64,000 nucleotides of DNA from Ruminococcus sp. UBA3665 (lineage in GTDB: Bacteria; Bacillota; Clostridia; Oscillospirales; Ruminococcaceae): the NCBI GenBank assembly GCA_002373165.1, contig DFJS01000027.1, positions 1-64,000 of the forward strand. Direction: 5' to 3'. The notes beneath the pieces are model-generated. The model was not told the DNA's origin. It saw only the letters and a program-made list of their open reading frames with translations, and ran no database searches. The number at the start of each line of letters is the position of its first letter. The stretch's first letter is position 1. Position numbers and translations under genes: made by a program. Positions 1 through 7,265 of this stretch are shown here, in pieces.

Positions 1-41
1 ATTGGTCAAAATTGATTCTCATAGTATCCCGGAACATATAC

Positions 42-70
42 TTGACTTTCTTTTGGAAATATGCTATAAT
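42..70 (+). promoter_or_regulatory. Sigma-70 type promoter for the small ORF and the CNNM transporter gene
   Basis: TTGACT at 42-47 and a consensus TATAAT at 65-70 are separated by exactly 17 bases. Transcription would start near 77, giving a leader that includes the short ORF at 99-188 before the transporter gene. Confidence 0.8.
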
Positions 71-98
71 AATAGGCATACCCGGAAAGGAGGTTACT

Positions 99-188
99 AT
101 GTCTGACAATCATTCTGACGAAGCAGGCGAACCGTATCACAGCGCGTTTGTCTGTTGTTTCCCGTTTAAAAAATCCCGGAGATTATAA
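99..188 (+). CDS. Small 29-residue protein or leader peptide
   Basis: A 29-codon ORF starts at ATG 99 seven bases or so after a perfect AAAGGAGG, about 20 bases downstream of the predicted transcription start, and ends 53 bases before the start of the transporter gene. The product is hydrophilic at its N-terminus (MSDNHSDEAGEP) and ends with two adjacent cysteines followed by a basic tail (FKKSRRL). I recognise no family. The strong ribosome binding site argues that it is translated; it could be a true small protein or a leader peptide controlling the downstream gene. Confidence 0.45.
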   Translation: MSDNHSDEAGEPYHSAFVCCFPFKKSRRL

Positions 189-241
189 AAAACTCCTGCC
201 TGATGACAATTTATTTTTACTTACGAAAGGATTTTTTGATT

Positions 242-1510
242 ATGGGAGACGGCATGTCTATCTTGATTATTATTCTCTGCATTCTGTTTTCGATGTATTT
301 TTCCGCAACAGAAACTGCATTTAATTCCGTCAGCCGGGTACGGCTGAAAAACAAGGCCGAAGAAGGCAATCAAAAAGCGGCTCTTGTGCTGAAACTGTCC
401 GAAAAATATGACGAATTATTATCAACGATTTTAATCGGCAATAATATTGTCAATATTTTATGTTCCTCGCTTGCAACGCTGTTATTTGTGCGGCTTCTGA
501 ATGACAACGAACTCGGCGCAACGGTTTCTACTGTCGTTATGACAGTCATTTTATTGATTTTCGGCGAAATTTCGCCTAAGACCATCGCCAAAGAATCGCC
601 GGAGGCGATTGCTATGTTTTCCGCGCCGTTCCTGAATTTCCTGATTCTCCTGCTGACACCGTTCAGCTTTATCTTCAAGCAGTGGCAGAATCTGCTTTCT
701 AAAATTTTCAAATCTTCTGAAGAATCCGGCATCACAGAACAGGAATTATTAACAATTGTGGACGAAGCCGAACAGGGCGGCGGCATTGACAAGGACGAAA
801 GCGAACTGATCCGCAGTGCTATTGAATTCAATGAACTGGAAGTCCGTGATATTTTCACGCCCCGGATTGATATCGAAGCTATTCCGTCGGATATTTCCAA
901 AGAAGATGCCGCAAAAGTTTTTTCCGAATCCGGTTATTCCCGGCTGCCCGTCTACGAGGGCACAATTGATAATATTACAGGAATTTTATATCATAAAGAC
1001 TTTTTCAATATTGCCTTCCGGAGCAAGACAAATATTTCAGAAATCGTCAAACCTGCTATTTTTGTCCCGAAAAGCAAAAAAATCAGCGACCTGAGAAAAG
1101 AACTCCAGGAACAGCAGCTGCATATTGCTGTAGTCATGGACGAATTCGGCTGTACAGTCGGCCTTGTCACGCTGGAAGATATTCTGGAAGAATTAGTAGG
1201 TGAAATCTGGGACGAACATGATGAAATTGTCCGGGAAATTTCCAAAGTCGGAGAAAATACATTTGTTGTCTCCGGAAAAGCCAATGTGGAAAAAGTATTT
1301 GAAGTGCTGGACATAGAATCTGAATTTGAAGCAATGACCGTCAGCGGCTGGGTCATGGAAGTGCTGGAAAAAATACCCAGTCAGGACGATACGTTTGAAA
1401 GCGACGGCCTGAAAGTCCGCGTGATGAAAATGTCCGGCAAACGGATTGAACAGGTAGAAATCATCCGCATGACAGAAGAACAGCAGGAACATGAAAAAGA
1501 GAAAGAATAA
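242..1510 (+). CDS. CNNM/HlyC-CorC family transporter (DUF21-CBS pair-CorC domain)
   Basis: The start at ATG 242 is chosen because GAAAGGA lies about nine bases upstream; an in-frame ATG at 203 lacks one. The 422-residue product opens with a hydrophobic DUF21/CNNM membrane domain of several helices (roughly 5-165), including the family stretch around SATETAFNSVSRVRL, then a pair of CBS domains (about 200-320, with FTPRIDIEAI and VVMDEFGCTVGLVTLED) and a C-terminal CorC/HlyC domain (about 335-410). Members of this family act in magnesium or cobalt efflux and ion homeostasis; the older hemolysin name is not informative. The gene follows a promoter at 42-70 and ends at a bidirectional terminator. 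Substrate cannot be told from the sequence. Confidence 0.9.
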   Translation: MGDGMSILIIILCILFSMYFSATETAFNSVSRVRLKNKAEEGNQKAALVLKLSEKYDELLSTILIGNNIVNILCSSLATLLFVRLLNDNELGATVSTVVMTVILLIFGEISPKTIAKESPEAIAMFSAPFLNFLILLLTPFSFIFKQWQNLLSKIFKSSEESGITEQELLTIVDEAEQGGGIDKDESELIRSAIEFNELEVRDIFTPRIDIEAIPSDISKEDAAKVFSESGYSRLPVYEGTIDNITGILYHKDFFNIAFRSKTNISEIVKPAIFVPKSKKISDLRKELQEQQLHIAVVMDEFGCTVGLVTLEDILEELVGEIWDEHDEIVREISKVGENTFVVSGKANVEKVFEVLDIESEFEAMTVSGWVMEVLEKIPSQDDTFESDGLKVRVMKMSGKRIEQVEIIRMTEEQQEHEKEKE

Positions 1511-1516
1511 TTTTAT

Positions 1517-1549
1517 TAAAAAACCGTCCGGTTCTGCCGGACGGCTTTT
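1517..1549. terminator. Bidirectional intrinsic terminator
   Basis: An 8-bp GC-rich stem (CCGTCCGG at 1524-1531, CCGGACGG at 1537-1544) with a five-base loop is flanked by an A-run on the left and T-run on the right. It separates the convergent transporter gene and the ybaK operon. Confidence 0.85.
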
Positions 1550-1550
1550 G

Positions 1551-2027
1551 TTATCCTGTCAGATCTGCAAAGGAAACAGCAATGACTTCTGCAAGTGCTT
1601 CCGGAGAAACTTCTACCTGATAGCCGATTTTTCCGGCACTGAAAATAATCGTCTCAAACAGCTGTGCCGTTTCGTCAATAACAGTCGGGAAAAATTTCTT
1701 CATGCCGATCGGCGAACAGCCCCCGTGAATATAGCCTGTCAGCGGAAGCAGTTCTTTAGATTTCAGCATAGCAATGCTTTTTTCGCCGACGGCTCTGGCG
1801 GCTTTTTTCAGATTAAGCTCTTCGGCAACCGGGATGACAAATACATAATGTTCTCCTGTGCCGGAGACGGTCACCAGCGTTTTGAACACCTGTTCCGGAT
1901 TTTGTCCCAGCACCTCGGCGACTTCTGTACCGCTGACAGCCGCCGTGCCTGCATAGCAATAACTCTGATAGCGAATTTTTTTCTGATCCAGAATCCGCAT
2001 GACATTAGTTTTTTCTGGTTTTGCCAT
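1551..2027 (-). CDS. ybaK: Cys-tRNA(Pro)/Cys-tRNA(Cys) deacylase, YbaK/EbsC family
   Basis: The 158-residue product has the normal length and fold signature of the YbaK/EbsC branch of the INS/ProX editing superfamily: VFKTLVT with the conserved lysine, VFVIPV, ELNLKKAARAVGEKS and the GGCSPIGMKK loop near residues 105-113. YbaK hydrolyses cysteine mischarged on tRNA(Pro) in trans to prolyl-tRNA synthetase. The gene is last in a minus-strand set with the tandem-repeat protein two bases upstream and PepV before that, and it runs into the terminator at 1517-1549. Confidence 0.9.
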   Translation of the reverse strand: MAKPEKTNVMRILDQKKIRYQSYCYAGTAAVSGTEVAEVLGQNPEQVFKTLVTVSGTGEHYVFVIPVAEELNLKKAARAVGEKSIAMLKSKELLPLTGYIHGGCSPIGMKKFFPTVIDETAQLFETIIFSAGKIGYQVEVSPEALAEVIAVSFADLTG

Positions 2028-2029
2028 CG

Positions 2030-2362
2030 TCAGTTCTTACCGCCCAGCAGTTTATCTTTCACGCCCTGAATGGCGGCGTTGATCTGTTCGTCCGGCAGAT
2101 CGATTCCCGTAACATCTTCCACAGCTTTGACAGGATTTTCTTTTAATTTTTTAGTAAACTCCGGATCGCTCTTAGCTCTGGCAATGCCTTCGGATGCCTT
2201 GGATTTTACTCCGGCGACGATTTTATTAATTTGTTCGTCCGGCAGATCGATTCCTGTGACATCTTCCACAGCCTTGATCGGATTGGCCGAAAATTTCTTC
2301 ATAAATTCGGGATCATTTTTGGCCTTGTTCACTACTTTTTCGATTTCTGATTTGATATCCAT
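2030..2362 (-). CDS. Small protein made of two copies of a ~45-residue helical repeat
   Basis: The 110-residue product is almost entirely two tandem copies of one unit: each has DPEF.KK, then NP.KAVEDVTGIDLPDEQIN, followed by a helix of V.G.K.K pattern. Repeat 1 spans about residues 17-58, repeat 2 about 66-107. There is no signal peptide or membrane segment. The unit resembles the short DLPDEQIN-containing helical proteins common in Clostridia, whose role is not known to me; it also has a faint likeness to Nif11/NHLP-type leader domains, but no double-glycine cleavage site or maturation enzyme is nearby. A GGAGG lies nine bases before the ATG. It sits 29 bases after pepV and two before ybaK, so it is probably in one transcript with them. 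Confidence 0.7.
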   Translation of the reverse strand: MDIKSEIEKVVNKAKNDPEFMKKFSANPIKAVEDVTGIDLPDEQINKIVAGVKSKASEGIARAKSDPEFTKKLKENPVKAVEDVTGIDLPDEQINAAIQGVKDKLLGGKN

Positions 2363-2391
2363 AAAAACTTACCTCCAGATATAGTAACAAT

Positions 2392-3714
2392 TTATTCTCC
2401 ACACAGTTCTGTCATGGCAAGAGCCATCATTTCGGCATCCAGCATCAGATGTTCCAGCTTGATAAATTCATCCGCGCCGTGCATGTGAACATCCGTATCC
2501 GGGAACGTTGCGCCGAATGCGACTCCGCCCTCGATATGATGCACATAAGTTCCTCCGCCGATAGCAAGGCACTCCCCTTTCAGGCCTGTGGTATTCTCAT
2601 AAATTCTGAGAAGTGTCTGTACAAATTCTGAATTTTCATCCGTGTGATGCGGTTCATCACAGATAAGAACTTCGATATTTACGGGAGCAAGAGACTCCTG
2701 TAATTTTTTCACGATTTCCGCGCCCGTACAGCACACAGGAAAGCGAATATCCACATAAGCGGTCATCTCTCCGGCATTCATCTGCATGACACTGAGAACG
2801 CATGTCAGACTGCCGGAAACGGCATCTTCTGCGGCGATTCCGAGAGCTTTGCCGTCCGTTTCGCCGTGCGGAAAGCATTCTGCTAACTTGCGGATAATAT
2901 CCGTCTGCCGGCATTCCGGAAGCAATGACGAATTTACCAGGAACTGCAATAGTTTTGTCAGTGCGTTTTCGCCCTGTTCCGGCGTGGATGCGTGAGCATT
3001 TTTCCCTTCTATTGTGACAGTCTCGTGCAGATGTCCGGGAATTGCCTCTGCCTTTGCCGGAACTGCGTTGATTACCTCTCCGGCTTCCAGTTTTATGATT
3101 CCGGATTTTTTGTCCGTGAACTCTGCCGAAAGCTTTAATCTTATCATGCCTTTTTCCAGATTGATTACCGGATAATCCCCGTCCGGCGTGAAGACCATCG
3201 GCGGCAGGGTTCTGTGTTTCATATAATAGGCCAGATCTTCAGAACCGTTTTCTTCATTTGTGCCGAAGATCAGCCGGACTCCGGCTTTCATGGGAATACG
3301 CAGATCGCTGACAGCCTTCATGGCGAACAGTGCCGCCACAGCAGGGCCTTTGTCATCGGAAGTGCCTCTGCCGAATAGCTGATCTGATTCAGTGTCATAT
3401 TCCATCTGATACGGGTTATGATTCCAGCCGCCGCCTTCCGGGACAACATCCAGATGTGCCAGAATTCCGAGTGCCGGAGCTTTCTGGTTCAGATCGGCAC
3501 TGCCGGTATAGAAATCAACATTATCTGTAACAAAGCCGGACTGCTGACAGGCTTCCAGCATAATTTGCAGAGCTTTAGCCGGTTCTGTTCCGAAGGGCGC
3601 ATGTTCCTGCGCCGGACCCTGCACACTGCGGACGGCAATCAGATTTCCCAGCAAAGAGAGCATTTCGTGCTGATGCTGAACTAAATATTCATGAATTTCT
3701 TTTTGATATTTCAT
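2392..3714 (-). CDS. pepV: M20 family dipeptidase, PepV/Sapep type
   Basis: The 440-residue product is a cytosolic di-zinc M20 peptidase. Visible active-site elements are AHLDVVPEGGGW (His87, Asp89), GRGTSDDKGP (Asp120 or 121) and GTNEENGSED (Glu154 as general base, Glu155 as metal ligand), plus the late GGGTYVHH and DTDVHMHGADE segments. The latter are typical of the Sapep/PepV branch, which cleaves dipeptides with an unmodified N-terminus. It is first in an operon with the tandem-repeat protein and ybaK and has a promoter 25 bases upstream of its ATG. Confidence 0.9.
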   Translation of the reverse strand: MKYQKEIHEYLVQHQHEMLSLLGNLIAVRSVQGPAQEHAPFGTEPAKALQIMLEACQQSGFVTDNVDFYTGSADLNQKAPALGILAHLDVVPEGGGWNHNPYQMEYDTESDQLFGRGTSDDKGPAVAALFAMKAVSDLRIPMKAGVRLIFGTNEENGSEDLAYYMKHRTLPPMVFTPDGDYPVINLEKGMIRLKLSAEFTDKKSGIIKLEAGEVINAVPAKAEAIPGHLHETVTIEGKNAHASTPEQGENALTKLLQFLVNSSLLPECRQTDIIRKLAECFPHGETDGKALGIAAEDAVSGSLTCVLSVMQMNAGEMTAYVDIRFPVCCTGAEIVKKLQESLAPVNIEVLICDEPHHTDENSEFVQTLLRIYENTTGLKGECLAIGGGTYVHHIEGGVAFGATFPDTDVHMHGADEFIKLEHLMLDAEMMALAMTELCGE

Positions 3715-3738
3715 TGCAAAACCTCCATACTAATTTAT

Positions 3739-3767
3739 ATTATAGCATATCCGGGAGCAGATGGCAA
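3739..3767 (-). promoter_or_regulatory. Promoter of the pepV operon
   Basis: On the minus strand TTGCCA (3767-3762) is 17 bases from TATAAT (3744-3739). The predicted start lies about 20 bases before the pepV ATG. Confidence 0.75.
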
Positions 3768-3793
3768 GTATTTTTTATAAATTTTATTGCATA

Positions 3794-3833
3794 CGCAAAA
3801 ACCGCAGTATGCCAGGCATACCACGGTTTTCGC
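3794..3833 (-). terminator. Strong hairpin, probable terminator of the dockerin beta-helix gene
   Basis: A long interrupted stem pairs CGCAAAAACCG (3794-3804) with CGGTTTTCGC (3824-3833) on the outside and GTATGCC with GGCATAC on the inside, with a one-base top loop. Read on the minus strand it ends in a T-run, so it could terminate the transcript of 3996-6113, whose stop lies about 160 bases upstream. Confidence 0.55.
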
Positions 3834-3849
3834 AAGTAAAAAGGAATTA

Positions 3850-3930
3850 TTACAACTCACACATGGTAATCCTGCGGAGTGTGAACTGCATTTCTGCACT
3901 GGTTTGTTTCATGTCAAAAGCGATTACCAA
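3850..3930 (-). CDS. Possible very small ORF downstream of the dockerin beta-helix gene
   Basis: The frame is open for 45 codons and ends with TLRRITMCEL and a stop at 3850-3852. A TTG at 3930 preceded by GGAG at five bases gives 26 residues; an ATG at 3912 gives 20 residues but has no clear ribosome binding site. Composition is protein-like, but I recognise no family and no other support is available. Confidence 0.2.
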   Translation of the reverse strand: MVIAFDMKQTSAEMQFTLRRITMCEL

Positions 3931-3995
3931 TCTTTCTCCGTATCTTTTGACGTTTTCATGTCCGCCGTTTATAGAATCTGAATAATTTCAGGGAA

Positions 3996-6113
3996 TTACC
4001 ATCTTCCTCCAGGGCCCTGACTTTCGGATGCCTGACCCAGTGCCTGACCGCCGGACAGTGTTCCGCCAACTGTCACGGACTTGTCACCAGCCTGAGCAAC
4101 TACAGTTGTACCGCCGGATACTGTGCCGCCGGACTGTGCCGATGCACTGCTGCCGCTTCTGAGTCCGCCGCCGCTTGCTGATACAAACGATACAATTACA
4201 TTGCCGGAATTATCTACAAAGCTGTATCTGGTTGTCAGGCTTGTATTGCCGCCTGTCATGGTGATGATGCTTGCGCCGTTGACGTTGATAGTGTTGCCGT
4301 TATCGCCGCAGTCAAGAGGTTCCTGACCGTTTGCGCAGTAGTAGCCGCCTGTTGCATTGATATCACCGTTGGAGTCAAATGCATCATGGTCGCCGTTTGC
4401 AGAGTTGACAACTACCAGACCGCCCTTCAGGTTCATGGTACCGGTAGAAGAACTCATACCCATGCCGCCCTGACCCCAGGGATTTGTATTGCCGCTGCCG
4501 GAGCCGTCACTGCCGCCTGCGGCATTGTAGCCGTCATCACCGGAGATGATGTAAACTGTACCGCTGTTCTGGTTGATGGTTACACCTTCAATGCCTTCGT
4601 AGCACTTCGGGATATAAATCTGAACATTATCGAATGTATCGCCTACAGTTTCGCCGATATTCAGAGTGTGGTCAGAGTGAGCACCGTCATCGGCAGAAGA
4701 GAGTGTAATCACGCCGCCGTAAAGATTCATATCGCCGCCGCAGTGGAGGGCATCGTCAGAAGAATCGATTGTCAGTGTACCGCCGTTGATAGTCAGGTTG
4801 CCGCCGGACTGCCATGTTGTGCCGGCTGTATCATAAAGGCCGACAGATTTAATGCCCTTTGCGGAAATATCGGTCTTGTTGGAGTTGCCGTCCTGACCCA
4901 TTCCGCCGCCGGAACCGCCCCAGCTCCACGGGTCTGTAGAACCGGTATCGGAAGAAGTTCCGCCGTATGCACTGCCCTGATAGGTGTAGATTGTCACATC
5001 GCCGCCGTTCATAGTGAATTCCTGTTCAGCCTGAATGCCGTCTGCATAGGAATTGATATTCACAGTACCGCCATTGATGGTAACAAATCCCTTGCCTTCG
5101 TCGGTTTCGGTAGATTTAATGCCGTCGCCTGCGGAAGTCTTGACAGTAACTTTCAGATTGGAATAATCGCCGTCGCCGCCGTTTGCAGTCATTACATCCG
5201 GGTCGCCGATTCTAACAGAATTGCCGCCTCTGATGCCATCATCCACAGCAGTTACCTGAATATCGCCGTTCCAGATTTTCAGATCATTCTTGGAAACAAG
5301 ACCATCCTGATAATTGCCGTTGACAATCAAAGTGCCCTTGCCCTTGATTTTGAGATCATCACGGGAGAAGATAGCTGCATTGATTTCCTTCACTTCGCCG
5401 GAGCTGTTGGTATAGCTGTCGGTATGGGATGTGCCGTCAGAAATGGTATTTGTTGTACCCTTCTTAACAGAGATGGTAACAGCATCGCCTACATTTTCGA
5501 CATAAACCGGAGCTTCGCTGGAATTGGAAAGTGTCAGGCCTTCAAAATTCAGAGTAACCGCAGCTGTGGCATCGGCAGTATTATCCGTGCTGACTTTCAG
5601 CTGACCGTTGTCGGAAGTACCGCTGACGGAATATTCGCCGGCTTCCTTGATTGTAACATAAGTGCCGTCCACAGTTACATTGACTGCGCTGCCGGCAGCG
5701 ATTTCTGCGCCGTTGATATCATACAGAGCTACGCTGGATGCATTGTAAACAATAGAAGCAACTGTGCCTTCTGCACTGGGATTTGTTTCAGTTTCAGTCG
5801 GTTCGGGCTCTGTCGGCTGAGGATTTTCCGGTGTCTGACCTGTGATTACCTGTTTTTTGCTGGAGAGCAGGTCATAAATATTCACCTTGCCGTCGCCGTT
5901 CAGATCGGCATTCTGGAATGCTTCCTGTGAAATGCTCTGTTTATTGATCAGATATTTCTGGAGCAGAACCACGTCTTCGACACTGACTTTTCCGTCCAGA
6001 TTCACATCACCTGCCAGTGCGGCAGAACCGGAGAGCATCGGCAGAGCGGCGCACATAGCACCTACTGCGAGAATGCCTGCCAAACTGTGACTAAAACGAT
6101 TATTTTTTTTCAT
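3996..6113 (-). CDS. Secreted dockerin protein with Cthe_2159-like parallel beta-helix (carbohydrate-binding) domain
   Basis: The 705-residue product has a signal peptide (KKNNRFSHSLAGILAVGAM then a hydrophobic stretch ending near SAALA, about residue 34). A type I dockerin follows at about 35-92, with the two calcium loops DVNLDGKVSVEDVV and DLNGDGKVNIYDLL, then a Pro/Thr/Glu linker (about 95-118). The rest is a long Gly/Asn/Asp-rich region with repeated INGGTV, MNGGDV and LKGGLV turns. That is the pattern of the DUF4353/Cthe_2159 family, known in Clostridium thermocellum as a right-handed beta-helix that binds cellulose and acidic sugars with calcium. It probably docks on a cellulosome scaffoldin or the cell surface. 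A long antisense ORF (4386-5930 plus) is a composition artefact. The ribosome binding site is AGGGGAAA; see the promoter entry for possible response-regulator control. Confidence 0.85.
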   Translation of the reverse strand: MKKNNRFSHSLAGILAVGAMCAALPMLSGSAALAGDVNLDGKVSVEDVVLLQKYLINKQSISQEAFQNADLNGDGKVNIYDLLSSKKQVITGQTPENPQPTEPEPTETETNPSAEGTVASIVYNASSVALYDINGAEIAAGSAVNVTVDGTYVTIKEAGEYSVSGTSDNGQLKVSTDNTADATAAVTLNFEGLTLSNSSEAPVYVENVGDAVTISVKKGTTNTISDGTSHTDSYTNSSGEVKEINAAIFSRDDLKIKGKGTLIVNGNYQDGLVSKNDLKIWNGDIQVTAVDDGIRGGNSVRIGDPDVMTANGGDGDYSNLKVTVKTSAGDGIKSTETDEGKGFVTINGGTVNINSYADGIQAEQEFTMNGGDVTIYTYQGSAYGGTSSDTGSTDPWSWGGSGGGMGQDGNSNKTDISAKGIKSVGLYDTAGTTWQSGGNLTINGGTLTIDSSDDALHCGGDMNLYGGVITLSSADDGAHSDHTLNIGETVGDTFDNVQIYIPKCYEGIEGVTINQNSGTVYIISGDDGYNAAGGSDGSGSGNTNPWGQGGMGMSSSTGTMNLKGGLVVVNSANGDHDAFDSNGDINATGGYYCANGQEPLDCGDNGNTINVNGASIITMTGGNTSLTTRYSFVDNSGNVIVSFVSASGGGLRSGSSASAQSGGTVSGGTTVVAQAGDKSVTVGGTLSGGQALGQASESQGPGGRW

Positions 6114-6199
6114 AATAAATTTCCCCTTTTCGATTTTAAATTAAAATTAACGAACTTATGAATTGCTTTGCTTGCGTATATTCTTTATGAATTGTCTAT

Positions 6200-6232
6200 A
6201 TTATACCGGGGAAATCTTAAAGTTTTCTTAAA
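6200..6232 (-). promoter_or_regulatory. Promoter of the dockerin beta-helix gene with 11-bp-spaced direct repeats
   Basis: TATAAT on the minus strand (6205-6200) has no good -35 box. In its place are two TTTAAG copies (6232-6227 and 6221-6216) exactly 11 bases apart, the spacing used by OmpR/PhoP-family response regulators. The arrangement suggests an activated promoter; which regulator binds is unknown. Confidence 0.45.
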
Positions 6233-6653
6233 CTTTTCAATTTTTTAAAATTTTTTTATTTCATACGACAATCATGATACTTCCGGCTCTTTATGTTATG
6301 CTTTTGATTCATCAGGAGAACAAATTCAAAAACATTAATCTGCGGCCGGAAATCCGTATGTAATTCATAAATTCATGAGCGAATATACGACACAGTACGA
6401 ATTCGCCAACGAGACAAGAATCTATCTGCAAAAAAAGACACATCAAAAGCCGGTATGATAATACATACAGGTTTTTGTCATGGCAATTCACAGAATTATA
6501 AAATAAGAATATGATAAAAGACCAATGATTTCAATCGTCATTTTATAAAAATCATCTATTTTACCAATATTTTTCAAAATCAGTTCATGATTTTCTCAAC
6601 ATTCCGGCTTAAAAATACGGCCGTTTGGTGCGGATTTGGTGTACATCATTTAG
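6233..6653. other. AT-rich intergenic region without a recognisable gene
   Basis: About 420 bases between the divergent dockerin gene and pilus operon. I see only a 27-codon ATG ORF at 6375 on the plus strand with no ribosome binding site, and no hairpin or RNA gene. It may hold control sites for the pilus operon. Confidence 0.4.
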
Positions 6654-6659
6654 TATAAT
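6654..6659 (+). promoter_or_regulatory. -10 element of the pilus operon promoter
   Basis: TATAAT at 6654-6659 lies 35 bases before the TTG start of the signal peptidase gene. No consensus -35 box is present at 16-18 bases, so the promoter may need an activator. Confidence 0.4.
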
Positions 6660-6693
6660 AAAAAGTAATCAGATACTGGAAAGGAGTACGCCC

Positions 6694-7236
6694 TTGGAAG
6701 ATGCAAAACTTACAGCAGCTGTGCCGGCATCATCCGGAAAGAAAAACACACACACAGCCACTGACTATGCTCTGATTTTTTTTATGAAACTTGCGCTGAC
6801 AGCTCTTGTTTTATGGATTCTGCTGACCTGGGTAATCGGCATTTATGTATGCCATGACAATTCTGCTTATCCTATGATCAAAGACGGCGATTTTTGTCTG
6901 ACCTATCGGCTTGGTCAGCTGAATCAGGGCGACGAAATCGTCTATCAGGCGGACGGCGCAGTCAAATTCGGGCGTGTCATCGCACTCGGCGGCGACAGCA
7001 TTGAAATCCTGAATGACTATATTACAGTCAACGGATACGGCATTTTTGAGGATACTGTATATCCTACCACACCGCAGGGCGCAGAAATCACATTTCCCTA
7101 CCAGATATCTGAAAACTGCGTTTTTGTGCTGAATGATTACCGGAGCAATCCTGCTGACAGCAGAATCTATGGCGGAATTTCTCTGGACGATGTGCAGGGA
7201 AAGGTAGTCTTCATCATGCGCAGACGCGGTATTTAA
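6694..7236 (+). CDS. Signal peptidase I (S26), pilus-operon type
   Basis: The start is set at TTG 6694, behind AAAGGAG; an in-frame ATG at 6625 lies upstream of the predicted -10 box and cannot be used. The 180-residue product has one N-terminal membrane helix (about 27-52), then the serine box NSAYPM (Ser57), the lysine box VKFGRVIALGGD (Lys91) and the C-terminal NDYRSNPADSRIYG box, so both catalytic residues appear to be present. It is the first gene of the pilus operon, the place held by SipA in streptococcal FCT islands, where a signal-peptidase-like protein is needed for pilus assembly. It probably processes or chaperones the pilins encoded after it. Confidence 0.88.
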   Translation: MEDAKLTAAVPASSGKKNTHTATDYALIFFMKLALTALVLWILLTWVIGIYVCHDNSAYPMIKDGDFCLTYRLGQLNQGDEIVYQADGAVKFGRVIALGGDSIEILNDYITVNGYGIFEDTVYPTTPQGAEITFPYQISENCVFVLNDYRSNPADSRIYGGISLDDVQGKVVFIMRRRGI

Positions 7237-7265
7237 TTTTATTTGCATTCTAAGGAGGAAAATTT

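Noticed and set aside
4386..5930. 514-codon open frame on the plus strand
   Set aside because: It lies wholly antisense to the dockerin beta-helix gene, has no ribosome binding site and its residue mix (Cys, Ile, Ala rich without motifs) is that of an opposite-strand shadow.
6375..6458. 27-codon ATG ORF in the 6.1-6.7 kb gap
   Set aside because: No ribosome binding site or promoter, and no recognisable sequence.
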